64,000 nt of DNA from positions 62,001 through 126,000 of the forward strand of contig JAPJBO010000172.1 in the NCBI GenBank assembly GCA_030068145.1. Direction: 5' to 3'. The stretch comes from Diplonema papillatum (lineage: Eukaryota; Euglenozoa; Diplonemea; Diplonemida; Diplonemidae). Every line of letters begins with the position of its first letter. The first letter of the stretch is position 1. The position numbers were made by a program, and so were the translations under genes. Positions 52,001 through 62,472 of the stretch are shown piece by piece. Below the pieces are notes generated by a model, which saw nothing but the letters and a program-made list of their open reading frames with translations, ran no database searches and was not told where the DNA came from.

Positions 52001-54285
52001 TCCGTGTAGTTATATTCCGTGTGAGTCCGACGGAATCCGTCGTATGCATGATAGTTACTTATAGTAGTAGTAGATTTGAACTTGACAACAACACTGTCGA
52101 TAGACTCAAGATAGACTCAAGATCACTTCGAGTTGTTCGTAGAGTTTCAACAGGCAAAATAACTCAACAAGTCAACCGCCATAGAGACACCAATTTCGTT
52201 TTGAGAGGGAGATTTCTTTTGCATGTTCGGTCGTATATGAGGCAAGTTTTGCGTTCCTATTTACACAGGAGAACCGCAACAACGTTTGAAAGAAAATAAT
52301 GAGTGCGTGCGGCGGTGATTCCCTCGGTGCCAACATCGATTCCCGTGGGTGCGTTCTGTTTCCCGAGGGTTTCAAGAGGTGGCCTCACTCATTGCGTTTC
52401 CAATAAGAAGGAGAGAGAGAGAGAGAGACGAGTGAGAGTGCCGGGACGATCTCTCCGAGGAGTATCCGGTCGCCCCACTACAATCCCGTACTACTACGGC
52501 GGGCGCAAGTCATTGCGCCGTGGGCGCGGAGCGAGCCGTGGCCCAGTCAAAGATGATTGCTGCGCCGATGGTGGCGCAGCTGGGGGCGTTCTGACTGGCG
52601 GACGAGACCGCCTGGCAGGCGTGTGTTGACGGACTTTTTGCGACAAATTGAGATTTTTTTTTTTTTTGAATATTCAGACACAAATACTCTCGTACAAAAT
52701 GGGGGCAGGGAAAGAACATTGGCGGTTTGGAATTGCGGTTTCTTTAGTTTTAGTACCCAAGAGACCGTTGGATGCAACGACTCGCCGGATATATCAGACA
52801 CGGGGAATGCCCGTCGTTAGTGTGAGCTAGACTGCAGAGAATCTGAGGCGATAGCGTTGAAAGCACCCAGCGAATGGGAAGCAAGCAAGTCATCTGCATT
52901 CATTTTTCACTTTTCTTTCTGACAGGGCATGGTGGTAAGCGGCGAGCGGCGAGTGTAGGAACGGGACAACGACGCTCCGTACCTCGCAAGGGGAATGGCA
53001 CCCCTCGTGATACAGCTTCTAGCGACACTGCGACGCCTGGCGGCTTCCGGTGGCGAATAAGATTCCCCAAAGCAGGTACGGCCGGTTTCCTCCGAAACCC
53101 ACGGTTGGCTTTAAAAATGACAGCTATCCATTCGCTGTGATGGAGAGAAAAAAGCACTCGTCTCGTTTCATATCGTTTGGCCACTCGGGCTTCCCGGCAC
53201 TCGTGGCCAACAATAAAAATGAGAGTGATTTTTCCTCTATTCACCGGAAAACATAATTATTTTGCCTCGGTCGCAAAATTGAGTCACTCCCCAGCCTTAT
53301 GTCACGCGCTGAAATGGCCTCCCTCGTGGAAGGACGCGCACAGCATCTTTGAGCAGCTCGGAGTCGCCTTCGAGCTCATCCGAGTCCGAAACGCCAGCAC
53401 AGCGCAGAATCGGAGCTGGCCGGAATGCCTCGGAGTCGGCTGAACCTCTGTGCCTGAGGTCCCTCAGGCTTTAACTTCTGCAGAGAATTCCTTGTTCGTT
53501 CTGTCCAGTTCTATTCAGGGAACCCCGTGGAACCCACCTGTGAATTTACTGCAACTACTCGTTCTCGAACATTCGCGAAGGTGCAGACATCACCATTCTG
53601 CACTGAAGGCAGCAAAGAAGGCAGCCAAAGCGTTTTAACGAGTAGCTCACAGACCACTTCGCGCTGCTCTTTTTCGTTCTCCTTCATCATCGGCACAACA
53701 CTCCTCTTGCGCACCGACTCACTTCTAGTTACACATCAGTCACCCACTTGATTAAGGACCATTTGTGTTAACATTTGTCTCATTTATCAGCATCGCTGAT
53801 CCTTTTTTCCCGCTGTCCATGTTTTTGGAGCCGTGACATAATAAGCGTTTGCGTGACACGAAAACTGACAAAGTTTTATGGAAGGAGTGAAGTAATTTTT
53901 GCGGTCCATGCAAAATAAGATTTTGTTTGTGCGTGCTGGTTGATCGTTTTCCCACTTTTTTTATACCGTACCGAAAAGAAACACCCCAAAAAGAAATTCC
54001 ACCACCGCGGGCCAAGAATCCATCCTCCCCGCCGAGAATATGTACCGAGAAGTAAAAAAAAAGAACTCCGCCCTGCGGAACCTGAGACCCCTAGGCACAA
54101 GTCGCAACTCGCCCCAGACGTGCCGTTGGGCCCTCGCCCGCAAACTCGCCTTTTGACTCACCCAACTTGCCCTTCGACTCGCCCTTCGTGGGCCACGTCG
54201 AAGAGCTCACTCCGCCTCACGGGGTATTTGCTCCAGATTGTTGTGGTTATACGCCAGGCACAAAAAATTGGCCCTGCATAGTAAA
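52001..54285. other. Gene-free stretch holding one copy of a paired repeat
   Basis: 52410-52600 is a repeat partner of 55165-55385. A poly-T run lies at about 52654-52667. No coding frame recognised on either strand. Confidence 0.4.
52410..52600 (+). repeat. Interspersed repeat, partner of 55.17-55.39 kb
   Basis: A (GA)n run is followed by CGAGTGAGAGTGCCGGGACG, ATCTCTCCGAGGAGTWTCCGG, CTACTACGGCGGGCGCAAGTC and GGGCGTTCTGACTGGCGG. The same order with substitutions is found at 55172-55385. Confidence 0.8.
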
Positions 54286-54289
54286 GCCC

Positions 54290-54985
54290 CCCCCCCTCGT
54301 ACTATTTAGGCAGTCGTACTATTTAGGCAGTCGTACTATTTAGGTAAATAGTACGAGTGTTGTTTTTTAACAGTAAGTGGTGCCCCCAGCTGCAACGACT
54401 TTTAAGTTTTAATTCTGGCTGAGAGCTCACGCTCGTCCCTTCCCCGTTTCTCTTTGATGCAGGTGAGGGACAGGTATCAGCACGCAGATCCAGCACAGAG
54501 AGCGCGTCCAGGTCCATCATCACTGATTCGTCAAGGTTCACCACCTCCATTGCATCAGCAATGCGAGAGCTGCTGCGAGCAGTGTGTGTTTAGTCCTTCT
54601 GAGCCCATTTGACAGTTCGGCATGTGTCACTTAGAGTGAGGCTCATGCACTTTTGTCCTCTGTGACTGAAAAATGCGGTTTCAGTGTCACTTAGAAGAAT
54701 TAGAAAACGGAAGATTTCGGCGGAAACCCAGTAAGCTGACCCTAAACCAAGACAAATGCGGTTTCAGTGTCACTATAGAGTAGAGCATTCAGCAGCACTT
54801 AGAGTGAGACCTCACTCTAAATGACGCCGAGCCCCGATTCTCTCGGTTCTAAATGGTGGTCCAATAGTGGTTAAATAGTGGTTAAATAGTGGCAAAATAG
54901 TACGAGTCACTCTGAAACTTTGGGGGGTGTACTTTTAGCTTTTTCAGGAAGTATCTGATGATTTTCACCTAAATAGTACGAGGGG
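54290..54985. mobile_element. About 695 bp element with CCCCCCTCGTACTATTTAGG inverted ends
   Basis: The left end is CCCCCCCCTCGTACTATTTA, with the TCGTACTATTTAGG word repeated three times in tandem (54297-54345), followed by an inverted copy AAATAGTACGAG. The right end is CACCTAAATAGTACGAGGGG at 54967-54985. Inside, AATGCGGTTTCAGTGTCACT occurs twice (about 54672 and 54753), and CACTTAGAGTGAG and inverted CTCACTCTAAATG form a hairpin. No coding capacity. It abuts a copy of the CTTAGTTTAATGTTTAGGCAG unit on its right. Confidence 0.7.
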
Positions 54986-55080
54986 GGAAAATCTTAGTTT
55001 AATGTTTAGGCAGAGCACTGCCTCTCATGCATGGTTGATGCTAGCATCAAGTCTTCTTCGAGGAAGATGTCGGGGGGGGG
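54980..55080 (+). repeat. Complete copy of the CTTAGTTTAATGTTTAGGCAG hairpin unit
   Basis: The unit is a G-run, AAAATCTTAGTTTAATG, TTTAGGCAGAGCACTGCC, TCTCATGCATGG, TTGATGCTAGCATCAAG, TCTTC and a second G-run. It contains two small hairpins (GGCAG..CTGCC and TGATGCTAGCATCA). Other copies lie at 12643, 60015, 60105/60719 (split by an insertion), 61895 and 63330. A part-copy is at 61708. Confidence 0.8.
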
Positions 55081-55164
55081 GGCTTTACTGAGGGCGAGTG
55101 AAGAGCGAATGAAGGCGAGTCTCGGGCGAGTCGCGACTGCCCGCCACCTGTGCCTAGGGAACCC

Positions 55165-55385
55165 CAAATTATAGAGAGAGAGAGAGAGAGAGAGAGACGA
55201 GTTAGAGTGCAGGGACCATCTCTCCGGGGAGTTTCCGGTCTCCTCACTTCTCTTCGCACTGCTACGGCGGGCGTAAGTCGCTCCGGAGGCGCGCTGCAGG
55301 TCGCGGCTCTGCTACAGTGAGTGGTAGCACCGGAGTTGGTGCTGCAGCGGGCGCTCTGGCCGGCGGGTGAGCTCGTCTCGCGGGG
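55165..55385 (+). repeat. Interspersed repeat, partner of 52.41-52.60 kb
   Basis: It starts in a (GA)n run at 55172-55197. The match with 52410-52600 is described there. Confidence 0.8.
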
Positions 55386-55816
55386 GATCGCCGCCTTGTA
55401 GCGCTGCGGGCCCTCTTCTTCCTCGCGACTGCGCGGCCTACGGCGGCGGCAAACACTTTGATGGGAAACTTCAGCTTCCAATGAGCGAAAGCTACGTCCT
55501 GAGGGTACACGGGTTTGGCGTCGTTCCAGCTGTCTTTGGAGCATACTGCTTCTATGCCGTTTAACATCAGCTCTGTCCTCCGTCCAGCTGCAAAACGTGG
55601 ACGGTGTGAGAATCCCGGCATTGCCGGCGCACCCAGGCAGCGTAAAGAGCATACACCCTGTCGCCACTTCCCGGGGAAGGCTGAGGCCCCCGTGTCAGCA
55701 AAGCTTAGGTCGTTGATGGCTCGTGCTAGATATCCTATCTGCAACCCTTTTTCGGCAAACGTTTCCCCAGGCAGCTTGGATCGCGTGTAGGCCTCAAAAT
55801 CCAAAGCGAGTTCCAC
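55262..55816 (-). CDS. Possible coding fragment, 184 residues, unrecognised
   Basis: The first 125 residues (starting MELALDFEAYTRSKL) have a balanced, protein-like composition unlike nearby frames: alternating helix-like and turn segments, AINDLSFADTG and VYPQDVAFAHWKLKF. The last 60 residues are Ala/Arg/Pro-rich and lie in the 55.2 kb repeat, so the true end is uncertain. It may be an exon-like remnant of an element gene. I recognise no family. Confidence 0.3.
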   Translation of the reverse strand: MELALDFEAYTRSKLPGETFAEKGLQIGYLARAINDLSFADTGASAFPGKWRQGVCSLRCLGAPAMPGFSHRPRFAAGRRTELMLNGIEAVCSKDSWNDAKPVYPQDVAFAHWKLKFPIKVFAAAVGRAVARKKRARSATRRRSPARRAHPPARAPAAAPTPVLPLTVAEPRPAARLRSDLRPP

Positions 55817-58600
55817 GCCGGTCGTAGGGAGAGGGGGGGTGTTGACCCAACGTAATTATATTTGGGGTTGAAAAAGATGAAAAAAGACAATGCCGTCATG
55901 TATCTGGCTGGAAGTAGTTTTCGGGTTGGTTTTTGCGCACCGACCAAAAGACAAAAAAATACCAGAAGACAAAAAAAGACAAGGGGACATCCCTAGAGGC
56001 TCCCTGTGTTTAAGATCGTGCTCATTTCTTAAAAAATGATCTTAAACACGGGGGGAGGGGAGGTATTTAGAAAAGCAATGTCGGCCCAGAAAAAGACCGT
56101 TTTCGCGGGGCCGTATCTATTGCAGATCTTTGACGACCTCGGATTAAAACGGGGCACCCAAGTCATCGTGTGGAGCATGTCGTGAAATTGGTTGGGGGGG
56201 GGAGATACCTGATAGCGATGTGTGTGCAGTTTTGTAGGCTTGCGAAGACGTGTTCAGGCACTGAGCAGCGTGCCAATGCAGCCTTGCTGTCAAAGAACGG
56301 TGCGTTGCAAGGCCACAAGGGGTTGATAGCCGCAGCCACCCACATACACGCGCGTGACTCTCAACACAGCACAAGCGAGCGTTCTTCAAGTGCAAGGACT
56401 CTGCTTATGGTGTACAACCGCACTAGACACCCCCCGCTATATTTCGAGGCAAGGGGCCGACGTACCAGTGGGTGGTCGTTGGTAGTGGTGCGATTTTGAG
56501 GTGGGGGAGAAAAAAGCAAAAGAACCCCCACCTAAAATACTCTCTAAGACCTGCTCATATTTTGAAAGCCTCAGTACAAATAAACTGAATGCAGTAGTTG
56601 TCTTGACTTCTGGCGCACACGTCTTCCGCAAGATCGCCTTAATTGTGATATTGCTGGACGACACAGGGTATGGAACGATTGGACAATGATCGGGCGAGGA
56701 GAATGGAGGGGGTGGATTTTCTCTTTTCCTCCGTTGGTAGGAACCCCCGTCAAGGAGCTCGTCACCGCAAACTGTGGCGGTTTTACCTATAATGAATCTG
56801 GCTGAACGGAAAAGCCGGCAGGCACTGCGTTCATTAGAAACAACACCACTCTCTCTCTCTCTCTCTCTTTCTCATCGTCATCATTAGTCATAGTTTCCTA
56901 TCAGCCGAGGTTGTACGAGTGACAAGCTCTCTAGTTTCCTACTTTTAGAGTTATAGTTCGCTTGAGAATCCGGGATTTTTATTTTGGATGCTGCAAGGGT
57001 TTTTGCGATTCGTTTCGTTTTCCAGATCCACCTACTGTTTAGTAGAAATCTTCACAACTTTTCACAATCAGTGTTGGTCCATTGTTCCGCAGAGTTCTGC
57101 AAAGCTCTGCAAAGTTGCCCCCTCTGGAGTCCCGTAGCGAAAAGCTGGCATAGTGTGGTACTCATTTGCATGCAAATGACTCCCCACTAACGCAACAAGA
57201 AGTGCCGCAGGCGGGACTCCGCAAAGCTGCCACCTAAACGGCAGGTTCCACCCACTACCCATGAATGGCAACGCAAGCAGGCCCGATGGAAACACGAAGT
57301 GAAGCGCGAGAGACGACTACAGAGACGGACGCAATGTTACAGTCGTTGGGTGTTATTGTCAAGGGGCTTCATCGGTCACTTGAGTGAGCTTCGTTACTTC
57401 ACCGCGTAGGTTCCCCCCTGACCTGGGAGGCCCGCTTGGCTGTCCTTGGATTGTGCTTCCATGTCACTGCTGCTTCGTTGTCGGACTTCTTCTCAGGTCG
57501 CACGATCCCAAGTCCCGGTCACAACAATGCCGGACGCTAGCGTCTGTCAAGAGCATGTGTTGCACAGCCGTGTCTTAAAGGTGGGAGTGAGAGGCATTGG
57601 CTCACTCTGTCAAAGGACAATACCACGAACGCAACAAGAAGAACAAGTTGTGCATTGATCTGAAATTCTGTGGAGATTTGTTGAACGCTCACGCCCGCCA
57701 CTAAACCCAGATTTACCTGTGTTTCGTGTGGGCTACAGCACATTTACCTCCTTTGATCTTTCGCAACTGGCAGTCTTCTCAAGCATTTCCTACAAAGCAC
57801 GTGCTTGGTGCTTTGTTTATGCGTACGTGTGTAAACCCTGTTTTGAGTGATTTAGCACAGCGCGCTGCCATCCGACACTTTTTGATACATACAAGCAAGC
57901 ATGTTACCATAAGAAATAGGCGGATCGCCCCATGAACCCCTGCATAGTTGGGCCATGGCGGAAGAGGGGCGGTGCCGTGGTTCAGCGTTTTGGCAGCATT
58001 TCGGGTCCAGAGATCCGACCCCCGGGTTGACCACCGGGTACAGGTCCTTCGCCAGGGGACCATTCGACCATCCCCTTACTTCACAGCCCGAATCGTCACC
58101 CTGTCCTCGGCGCCCTTTTCTAACGCTATTTGTGGATTAGAAGTATTTCAAAGTCTCCAGTTGACCGTAGAGGCTTGAGTAAGTTTTCTATATAAAAAAC
58201 TCGAGGGGCTGCCCTTGTGCTTACTTCGAAGGAGGCTAGAGGGGGAGAAACAATACAACTGGGTGGGTATTTTTTGTTGAACGCTTCCGTGGGCTACAGC
58301 ACATTTACCTCCTTTGATCTTTTGCAGCTGGCAGCCTCCTCAAGTATTTCCTACAAAGCAGGTGCTTATACACAAATAAACAAGCCAACTGCAAAGGCGT
58401 TCGTTTCATGCTTCTCCGATCCGCCGTAGCGCAAAAATGTGTGCTAGCGACATTCCCATTTTGGAATGGATTTACGGAAAGCTAGGGCCTAGGCAACGTA
58501 CGCATTTTTACTTGCGAACGTGTGCAAGAGTGTGCAGACAGCACCGAAACCAGAGAAGCCAGCAATGCCTCCTCGCGGACGCATCTCCCTCTAACAGTGT
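55817..58600. other. Gene-free stretch with hairpin, CT microsatellite and repeat copies
   Basis: A hairpin GTGTTTAAGATC...GATCTTAAACAC lies at 56005-56050. A (CT)n run is at about 56851-56870. A dispersed-motif copy TTAGAGTTATAGTTCGCTTG lies at 56945 and another (AACGCTATTTGTGGATTAGA, AAAGTCTCCAGTTGACC) at 58121-58180. Copies of the 31.1 kb family lie at 57665-57810 and 58190-58385. No gene seen. Confidence 0.5.
57665..58385 (+). repeat. Two copies of the GGGCTACAGCACATTTACCT family
   Basis: 57665-57810 keeps the GTTGAACGCTCACG to ACGTGCTTGGTGC half. 58190-58385 keeps the CTCGAGGGGCTGCC start, then jumps from GTTGAACGCTTCC to GTGGGCTACAGCACATTTAC, lacking about 40 bp present in the 31.1 kb copy. 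Both match 31090-31310. Confidence 0.85.
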
Positions 58601-59622
58601 AAATTTGTTGCATTAGTGTGATTGTCAGGCCTTCGACTACCCTGAGCAACGCACTATGTGTCTAACAGTGCTTGAAAGTATACCATCTCTCCGGGCCAGC
58701 ACCCCGCCCGACGAACGCCGCCCAATGCGCAGCCCCCGGCTGCGTCCATCCGGCGCGCGAACCGACGCAAACACGAAGAAATGTGAAAACGGGTTTTTGC
58801 CTAGAGGCTTTTCGTGTTATTTTGCAAATGCTTTGAGCTATCTTTGTGTCTGTGCTTTCAGTCGTCTTCTTAACCAAGTGCGCAAATGGTGTCAGCCGAA
58901 GCTGGTAAAGCTTCGGCGCCGCCCACGTTATGTTTGTATAGCATTGAGTTCTTTGAAGTACATGAACCACATGGATTAGCATGCACTGCGTCGCCGCTTA
59001 AGGTTACTTTATGACGTCGTCACCTGTCATTGCGTCGTCAAGGTCGAGTACTTGTGGCGCAGGGGCGCTGGGCTTTCTTGCGGTTCCGGGGATTGCGTGG
59101 GGGGCACAGGTTCGGACAGGCTTGCACTTTTTTTACTCTCGAGGGCACGGGAGTTTTTAGCATTGAGTTCTTTTAAGTACATGAACCACATGGATTATCA
59201 TGCACTGTCTTTAGCAGCGGCTGCCAAACATCCCGTGACACCGCGCAAGGTGGTAAAACGCTCTTTTGTTTTCTTTTCGATTGCTTTTGATGGGGCATGC
59301 AGGCCTGATAGTGCAAGAATGGAAAAGAGACGGGGGGGGAAAAAAGGGGGGGGGGGAAGGTTTGTGCCTTCGTAGCTCGCCGGGCCAGCGCTCCAGATAG
59401 GACTGGGCTAGGTATTTTGGTGGCATGCAGGGTTTTTGAAACGAGCGAAGGGTCATCCAACGACGGCTCCGGCCGGGAGGCCACAACGACCCACTCGTAG
59501 GCCGCCCCCGCGGCGGCGCAACAAACGCGTTCCATGTGCTGTGACGTAGACACGGAGTGTGCATAGTGCGTTGCTCAGGGTAGTCGAAGGCCTGGCAATC
59601 ACACTCATGCAACAAATAATCA
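58601..59622. mobile_element. About 1.0 kb inverted-repeat element
   Basis: TTTGTTGCATTAGTGTGATT, GTCAGGCCTTCGACTACCCT and GAGCAACGCACTATG at 58604-58660 are repeated in reverse complement at 59561-59622 with very few changes. Inside, GCATTGAGTTCTTTGAAGTA and CATGAACCACATGGATTAGC at 58940-58986 recur as a direct repeat at 59160-59206. No coding frame recognised. Probably a non-autonomous element. Confidence 0.7.
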
Positions 59623-60014
59623 CATAACCATGTCAGCGTGGACAGATCTTAACACGTTACCCCTCTGCGACGATTGCTACGTTCTTGCATTCGTCCTCCG
59701 TAAGTAAAATTTTCTGTTTCTCTTTTCTTCTTCTTGCGAACTTGTGGGCCTACAACTCGGCCTTCCTTGGATGATTGGGAGTACCGGGATAAGCAATGAA
59801 TAAAGTCATGAGGGATTGCCCCTGACTGTCTGCGCACCTCGTTCTGGAGGATGGGAAAACGTGCGTGGAGGCGGACCATCAGTGCGGAAGCTGTGCATCT
59901 ACAAATAATGGCAGCGGTACGAGTCAGGCGGCTGTAAGTAGCTCGTCACCGCCGGTACGGTTGAACTTGGAACGGTCTACCTTCACAAGTGCGAGCTCAA
60001 CAGGAACAGGAAGG
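59623..60014. other. Gene-free stretch, nothing recognised
   Basis: A 287-residue frame begins at 59865 but owes its length to the 93 bp repeats downstream. Confidence 0.4.
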
Positions 60015-60770
60015 GGGAAATCTTACTTGAATGTTGAGGCAGAAGAATGCCGCTCATGCATGATTGATGCTAGCATCAAGTCTTCAGGGGGGGGAGCTGG
60101 GGGGGAAATCTTAGTTTACACGGTGAACCCCAGCAACTACTGCTCGAGTGAAACCGGACTCTCCAAAAGCTGCACACCCTATTTCCGGGTGTGGTCACAC
60201 CCACACTTGAGGTCGGACTTTAGCTCGAGCAAATGTTGCCGGAGTTCACCGTGCAATAGAATGTGCACACCCTATTTCCGGGTGTGGTCACACCCACACT
60301 TGAGGCCGGACTTTAGCTCGAGCAAATGTTTCCGGAGTTCACCGTGCAATAGAATGTGCACACCCTATTTCCGGGTGTGGTCACACCCACACTTGAGGCC
60401 GGACTTTAGCTCGAGCAAATGTTGCCGGAGTTCACCGTGCAATAGACTGTGCACACCCTATTTCCGGGTGTGGTCACACCCGCACTTGAGGCCGGACTTT
60501 AGCTCGAGCAAATGTTTCCGGAGTTCACCGTGCAATAGAATGTGCACACCCTATTTCCGGGTGTGGTCACACCCACACTTGAGGCCGGACTTTAGCTCGA
60601 GCAAATGTTGCCGGAGTTCACCGTGCAATAGAATGTGCACACCCTATTTCCGGGTGTGGTCACACCTGCACTTGAGGCCGGACTTTAGCTCGAGCAAAGG
60701 TTGCTGGAGTTCACCGTGTAATGTTTAGGCAGGACATTGTCTTCCATGCATGTTTCGAGACTGGAGGTCC
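60015..60770 (+). repeat. Two tandem copies of the hairpin unit, the second split by a MITE
   Basis: 60015-60100 is one unit (AAATCTTACTTGAATGTTGA, GGCAG..., GATGCTAGCATCAAGTCTTC). A second begins GGAAATCTTAGTTTA at 60104 and is cut at 60118. It resumes with TAATGTTTAGGCAGGACATT at 60719 and runs to CATGCATG. Confidence 0.8.
60119..60718. mobile_element. Expanded 600 bp MITE, same family as 28303-28418, with TA target duplication
   Basis: The left end CACGGTGAACCCCAGCAACT and right end GCTGGAGTTCACCGTG are inverted repeats. TA at 60117-60118 and TA at 60719-60720 flank it. Joining the flanks restores CTTAGTTTAATGTTTAGG, which is the intact sequence at 55.0 and 61.9 kb, so the filled and empty sites agree exactly. 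The interior is an array of 93 bp units (starts at 60171, 60264, 60357 and on, six in all). Each ends in its own copy of the right end (GTTCACCGTG), followed by CAATAGAMTG. Each unit also holds a GGGTGTGGTCACACCC palindrome. Because 93 is a multiple of 3 the array gives a long open frame, but nothing suggests a gene. Confidence 0.9.
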
Positions 60771-60884
60771 TATGAACATGCAATGTGAATAGCCTCTATT
60801 CGAGCCAACCCGGCTTTTCTTCATGAAAAAAGTGTATTGTTTTTGGAAAGAGCCGGGCAAGCTTTTTTTTTCCCTCGCAGAAGG

Positions 60885-60962
60885 TATGCGGGTGGCAGAG
60901 TGACCGGGCGTCGGCCTTCAGGCCGGTGGGTCCGGGTTCGAACCCCGCCCATGACATTTTTT
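60885..60962 (+). other. tRNA-like Pol III sequence (tRNA pseudogene or SINE head)
   Basis: An A-box-like TGGCAGAGTGACCGGG at 60893-60908 and a perfect B box GGTTCGAACCC at 60935-60945 are correctly spaced and followed by a T6 run at 60957-60962. The T-arm (CCGGG TTCGAAC CCCG) folds. But the acceptor arms do not pair (ATGCGGG against CCATGAC), and no clean seven-base anticodon loop with U33 can be drawn. So a working tRNA is unlikely. It could still be transcribed by Pol III or be the head of a SINE. Confidence 0.5.
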
Positions 60963-61104
60963 CGGTCGAAGATTGTTTTCGAGGTTTGTTGAGTTTCGGG
61001 GTCAAATGTGCGAAAATTGCGTTTTTGGCGGAGTTTCTCAGTATCTCGCGGTAGTTGGGTCACCCCGGGAAACGGAGTCGGGCGGCCGAGCTTGCCATCA
61101 CAGG

Positions 61105-61685
61105 CCAAACTTGCTACGAGAACCGAACTTTGCTTCACCAGAACTCAGCTTCGTGCGAACTTTGCTTCGTCCGAACTCAGCTGCGCCCGTACCAGAATTT
61201 AGCATCGCCCGAACTTTGCTTCGCCAGAAACCGAGCGTTGCTTCGCCCGAACCCAGCTGCGCCCGAACTTTGCTTCACCAGAACTTAGCTCCGCCCGAAC
61301 TTAGCATCACTCGAACTCATTATCGTCCGAACTGAGCTTCACCAGAACTTAGCTGCGCCCGAACTTTTGCTTCGCCGGGGGGCGGCGGGGGGGCGCCCAC
61401 CCGGGTACCAGCGCCAAACTTTTCCCGCACTCGGTGGGTCGGGGGGGGTCCGGGGGGGGTGTCCCCCCCGGGTACGAGCACCGACCTTGGCTTCACCCGG
61501 ACTTTACACCCTGGCCGAACTTCGCTTCGTGCCCGAACTGTTTTTTAGTACCAGCGCAGCCTGAGCGCTTAGCAACGCCCGAACTAAGCATCACTCGAAC
61601 TTAGCTTCACCAGCATTGCCCGAACTTAGCTTCGCCCGAACTTTACTGTTCCCCGAACTTTAACTGCTGCCTCCAGTCTCGCCAC
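61105..61685 (+). repeat. Degenerate 16-17 bp minisatellite (GAACTTWGCTTCGCCC)
   Basis: About two dozen imperfect units of CGAACTTAGCTTCGCC, CAGAACTTAGCTGCGC and the like run in tandem. They are interrupted at about 61369-61555 by a very G/C-rich block with CCCACCCGGGTACCAGC words. Non-coding. Confidence 0.85.
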
Positions 61686-62472
61686 GCGCCGGCCTTAGCC
61701 GAGCGCACGTACTTGATGCTAGCACCAAGTCTTCGTTCGAAGAAAGTGTGAAATAGAAAAGGGAAAGGGAACAGGGTGGGGAGCAAGGGGGTATGCAAGA
61801 ACGTGCTTGGAATGGATATGTGCTCAACACCGCACTTGTCCCGTCTGCGCCGTGTTTCGGTCCCTTTAAGCAACGGACACATAAGGCGGACCAAGGCGGC
61901 TGGGGGGGGAAAACTTAGTTTAATGTTTAGGCAGGACACTGCCTCTCATGCATGTTTGAGGGGGGGGGGGGGGGGGGGGTGAGTGGGAGGCACACTTAGC
62001 AGTTCTTCGTGTCAAAACACGCCCCTTCTGACTAAGGTCTGCGACACTTAGTCTTCGCAGGCTTGCAACTCCAGGCTTTTTTTGCTGCCGGTGCGTAGCG
62101 GCAACTCGTGATGAAAGCAGCGATGTGTCCCCTTCTGGGTTCCTCGTGAAGGGCTGGCGATGTCGACCCTCACCACCCGTCTCGTCATCTCAGCCGTTCC
62201 ATAGGGGAGGCAAGGCTCAGATTAGGGTCTGTGTGTCGGTCACTATCGTTTGGCGGGACATCGGGCTCAACACGTCGCTGGTGGCTTTCTTGCCCGCTCA
62301 CCCGAGACACGTGGGCGATGGTTTCTCCATGTTTTCCGGAGGGGTCTCACCATGGGTGGGGGCTGTGTTGCCCTGTTTCCCCGTGCTATTCCAAGCTGCG
62401 ATGTGCAATCTACTGTGCGTTTTCACCTTCCTCTGAAGAATGTGATTATCGTGGGTGCGTCCCTCCCTAGAA
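61686..62472. other. Gene-free stretch with repeat fragments
   Basis: GATGCTAGCACCAAGTCTTC at 61708 is a part-copy of the hairpin unit. 61798-61880 resembles 36524-36600. A complete hairpin unit (AAAACTTAGTTTAATGTTTA, GGCAGGACACTGCC) lies at 61895-61975 and ends in a long G-run. No gene seen. Confidence 0.5.

Noticed and set aside
59865..60728. 287-residue frame with 31-residue repeats (MCTPYFRVWSHPHLRP...)
   Set aside because: The frame is open only because the 93 bp units are a multiple of three. The DNA is a MITE with terminal inverted repeats, and the frame starts outside it in unrelated sequence.
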